DNA of 64,000 bases from Campylorhamphus procurvoides. Taxonomy: Eukaryota; Chordata; Aves; Passeriformes; Dendrocolaptidae. The DNA lies in NCBI GenBank assembly GCA_013396655.1, contig WBMV01003024.1, positions 1-64,000 of the forward strand. Direction: 5' to 3'. The notes under the pieces were generated by a model. It ran no database searches, was not told the DNA's origin, and saw only the letters and a list, made by a program, of their open reading frames with translations. A program made the position numbers and the translations under genes. Below are positions 63,357 through 64,000 of this stretch, in pieces (position 1 is the stretch's first letter; each line of letters begins with the position of its first letter).

Positions 63357-64000
63357 CTACTTGAAAATTATTCCAAAATCTACTTTTGTTTTAAACTCAT
63401 AATCCCCTAATTTCATACTGAAAAACTGCTTTTCATAGTTAATTTGCAGTGACATATACAGTTTGACAGCTAGACCATAAGAACTCAGTCATCTCTTTTC
63501 CTATGAAGACCTCCTGCCTACTTACCTCACATTGAAATTACTCGTAAGTTCTTCAGTACACAATACTCGTTACACACTCAAAACCTTGCTTTTCTCCTAA
63601 TAAATTCTTTTTTTAAATCAGTTTTTGCCTGATTATTGTATGATCTAACTAGAGATAAAACCTCTATGAAACAGGTAAATTTTCATTTTAAGAAGCTCAC
63701 TGGGTTGAAAGCCTGCTAGTCTTACAGCTGGACCTTGGCAAGTTCTTGCCTTGCTGTTGGGGTATTTATTGTTCCAAGGTAGAAGCAATGAATTATTTGT
63801 ACTGGTTAAGGGCAAAGGAGAAAATGCATGCATCCTCATCACCCAGCATCAGAAGCCTTCACACATAAGCTTAAGCTTGATCTGAGTTGAATTTTGAAGA
63901 TTTCATATAATCATGTGAGTGGTCCTTAAAGTCTCATAATGAGATAACACTTAGCCATGCAAATTTGACTGACCAAGGGCAATGTAGAACCGTATGAGTA

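Noticed and set aside
1..64000. CRISPR arrays, operons, tRNA or rRNA genes, or a novel multi-gene system
   Set aside because: No regularly spaced repeats, clustered same-strand genes or cloverleaf sequences were seen. The window is vertebrate intergenic DNA with one spliced gene.

Overview
The window looks like an AT-rich, gene-poor stretch of a vertebrate nuclear genome, most likely a bird. The evidence is a spliced vertebrate gene with GT-AG introns, repeated fragments of CR1 LINEs of avian type in both orientations, and several solo LTRs of a kind common in avian genomes. The one gene I can name is MRPS30 (PDCD9; mitoribosomal protein mL65). It is Z-linked in chicken and lies between FGF10 and HCN1 in mammals. 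A Z-linked origin for this window is therefore plausible but is an inference.

Layout. Positions 1-7.4 kb hold an unclassified segment, a decayed CR1 reverse-transcriptase fragment (about 1190-2065), and a second CR1 piece (about 6078-6340). Positions 7.4-8.1 kb are a CpG-rich island carrying the MRPS30 promoter: a GABP/ETS site, a ZNF143/THAP11-type motif, an NRF-1 site, two CACGTG E-boxes and two CCAAT boxes. A recognisable CR1 scrap lies at the island's upstream edge. MRPS30 coding sequence runs in five exons on the + strand from just after a single N at 7900 to a stop at 11992-11994, followed by two AATAAA signals. The first ~140 codons of the expected protein are absent. The sequence steps directly from promoter into mid-exon 1 across the N, which looks like a collapsed assembly gap.

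From 12.2 kb to 64 kb I find no gene that I can support. This part contains CR1 fragments (12.7, 14.2, 16.5 and 37.3 kb, with weaker ones at 21.8, 37.9 and 60.5 kb). It also holds two solo LTRs of one family (31337-31761 and 33680-34096), each with its own perfect 6-bp target-site duplication. A ~570-bp LTR of another family lies at 45109-45678, with an antisense fragment of similar sequence at 49157, and a tentative LTR lies near 62.2 kb. Low-complexity tracts, small tandem duplications and short assembly gaps make up the rest of what is recognisable.

I found no prokaryotic-type system, CRISPR array, tRNA or rRNA, and no convincing new gene family. The most useful observations concern the missing 5' part of MRPS30, its promoter, and the LTR insertions with visible target-site duplications.
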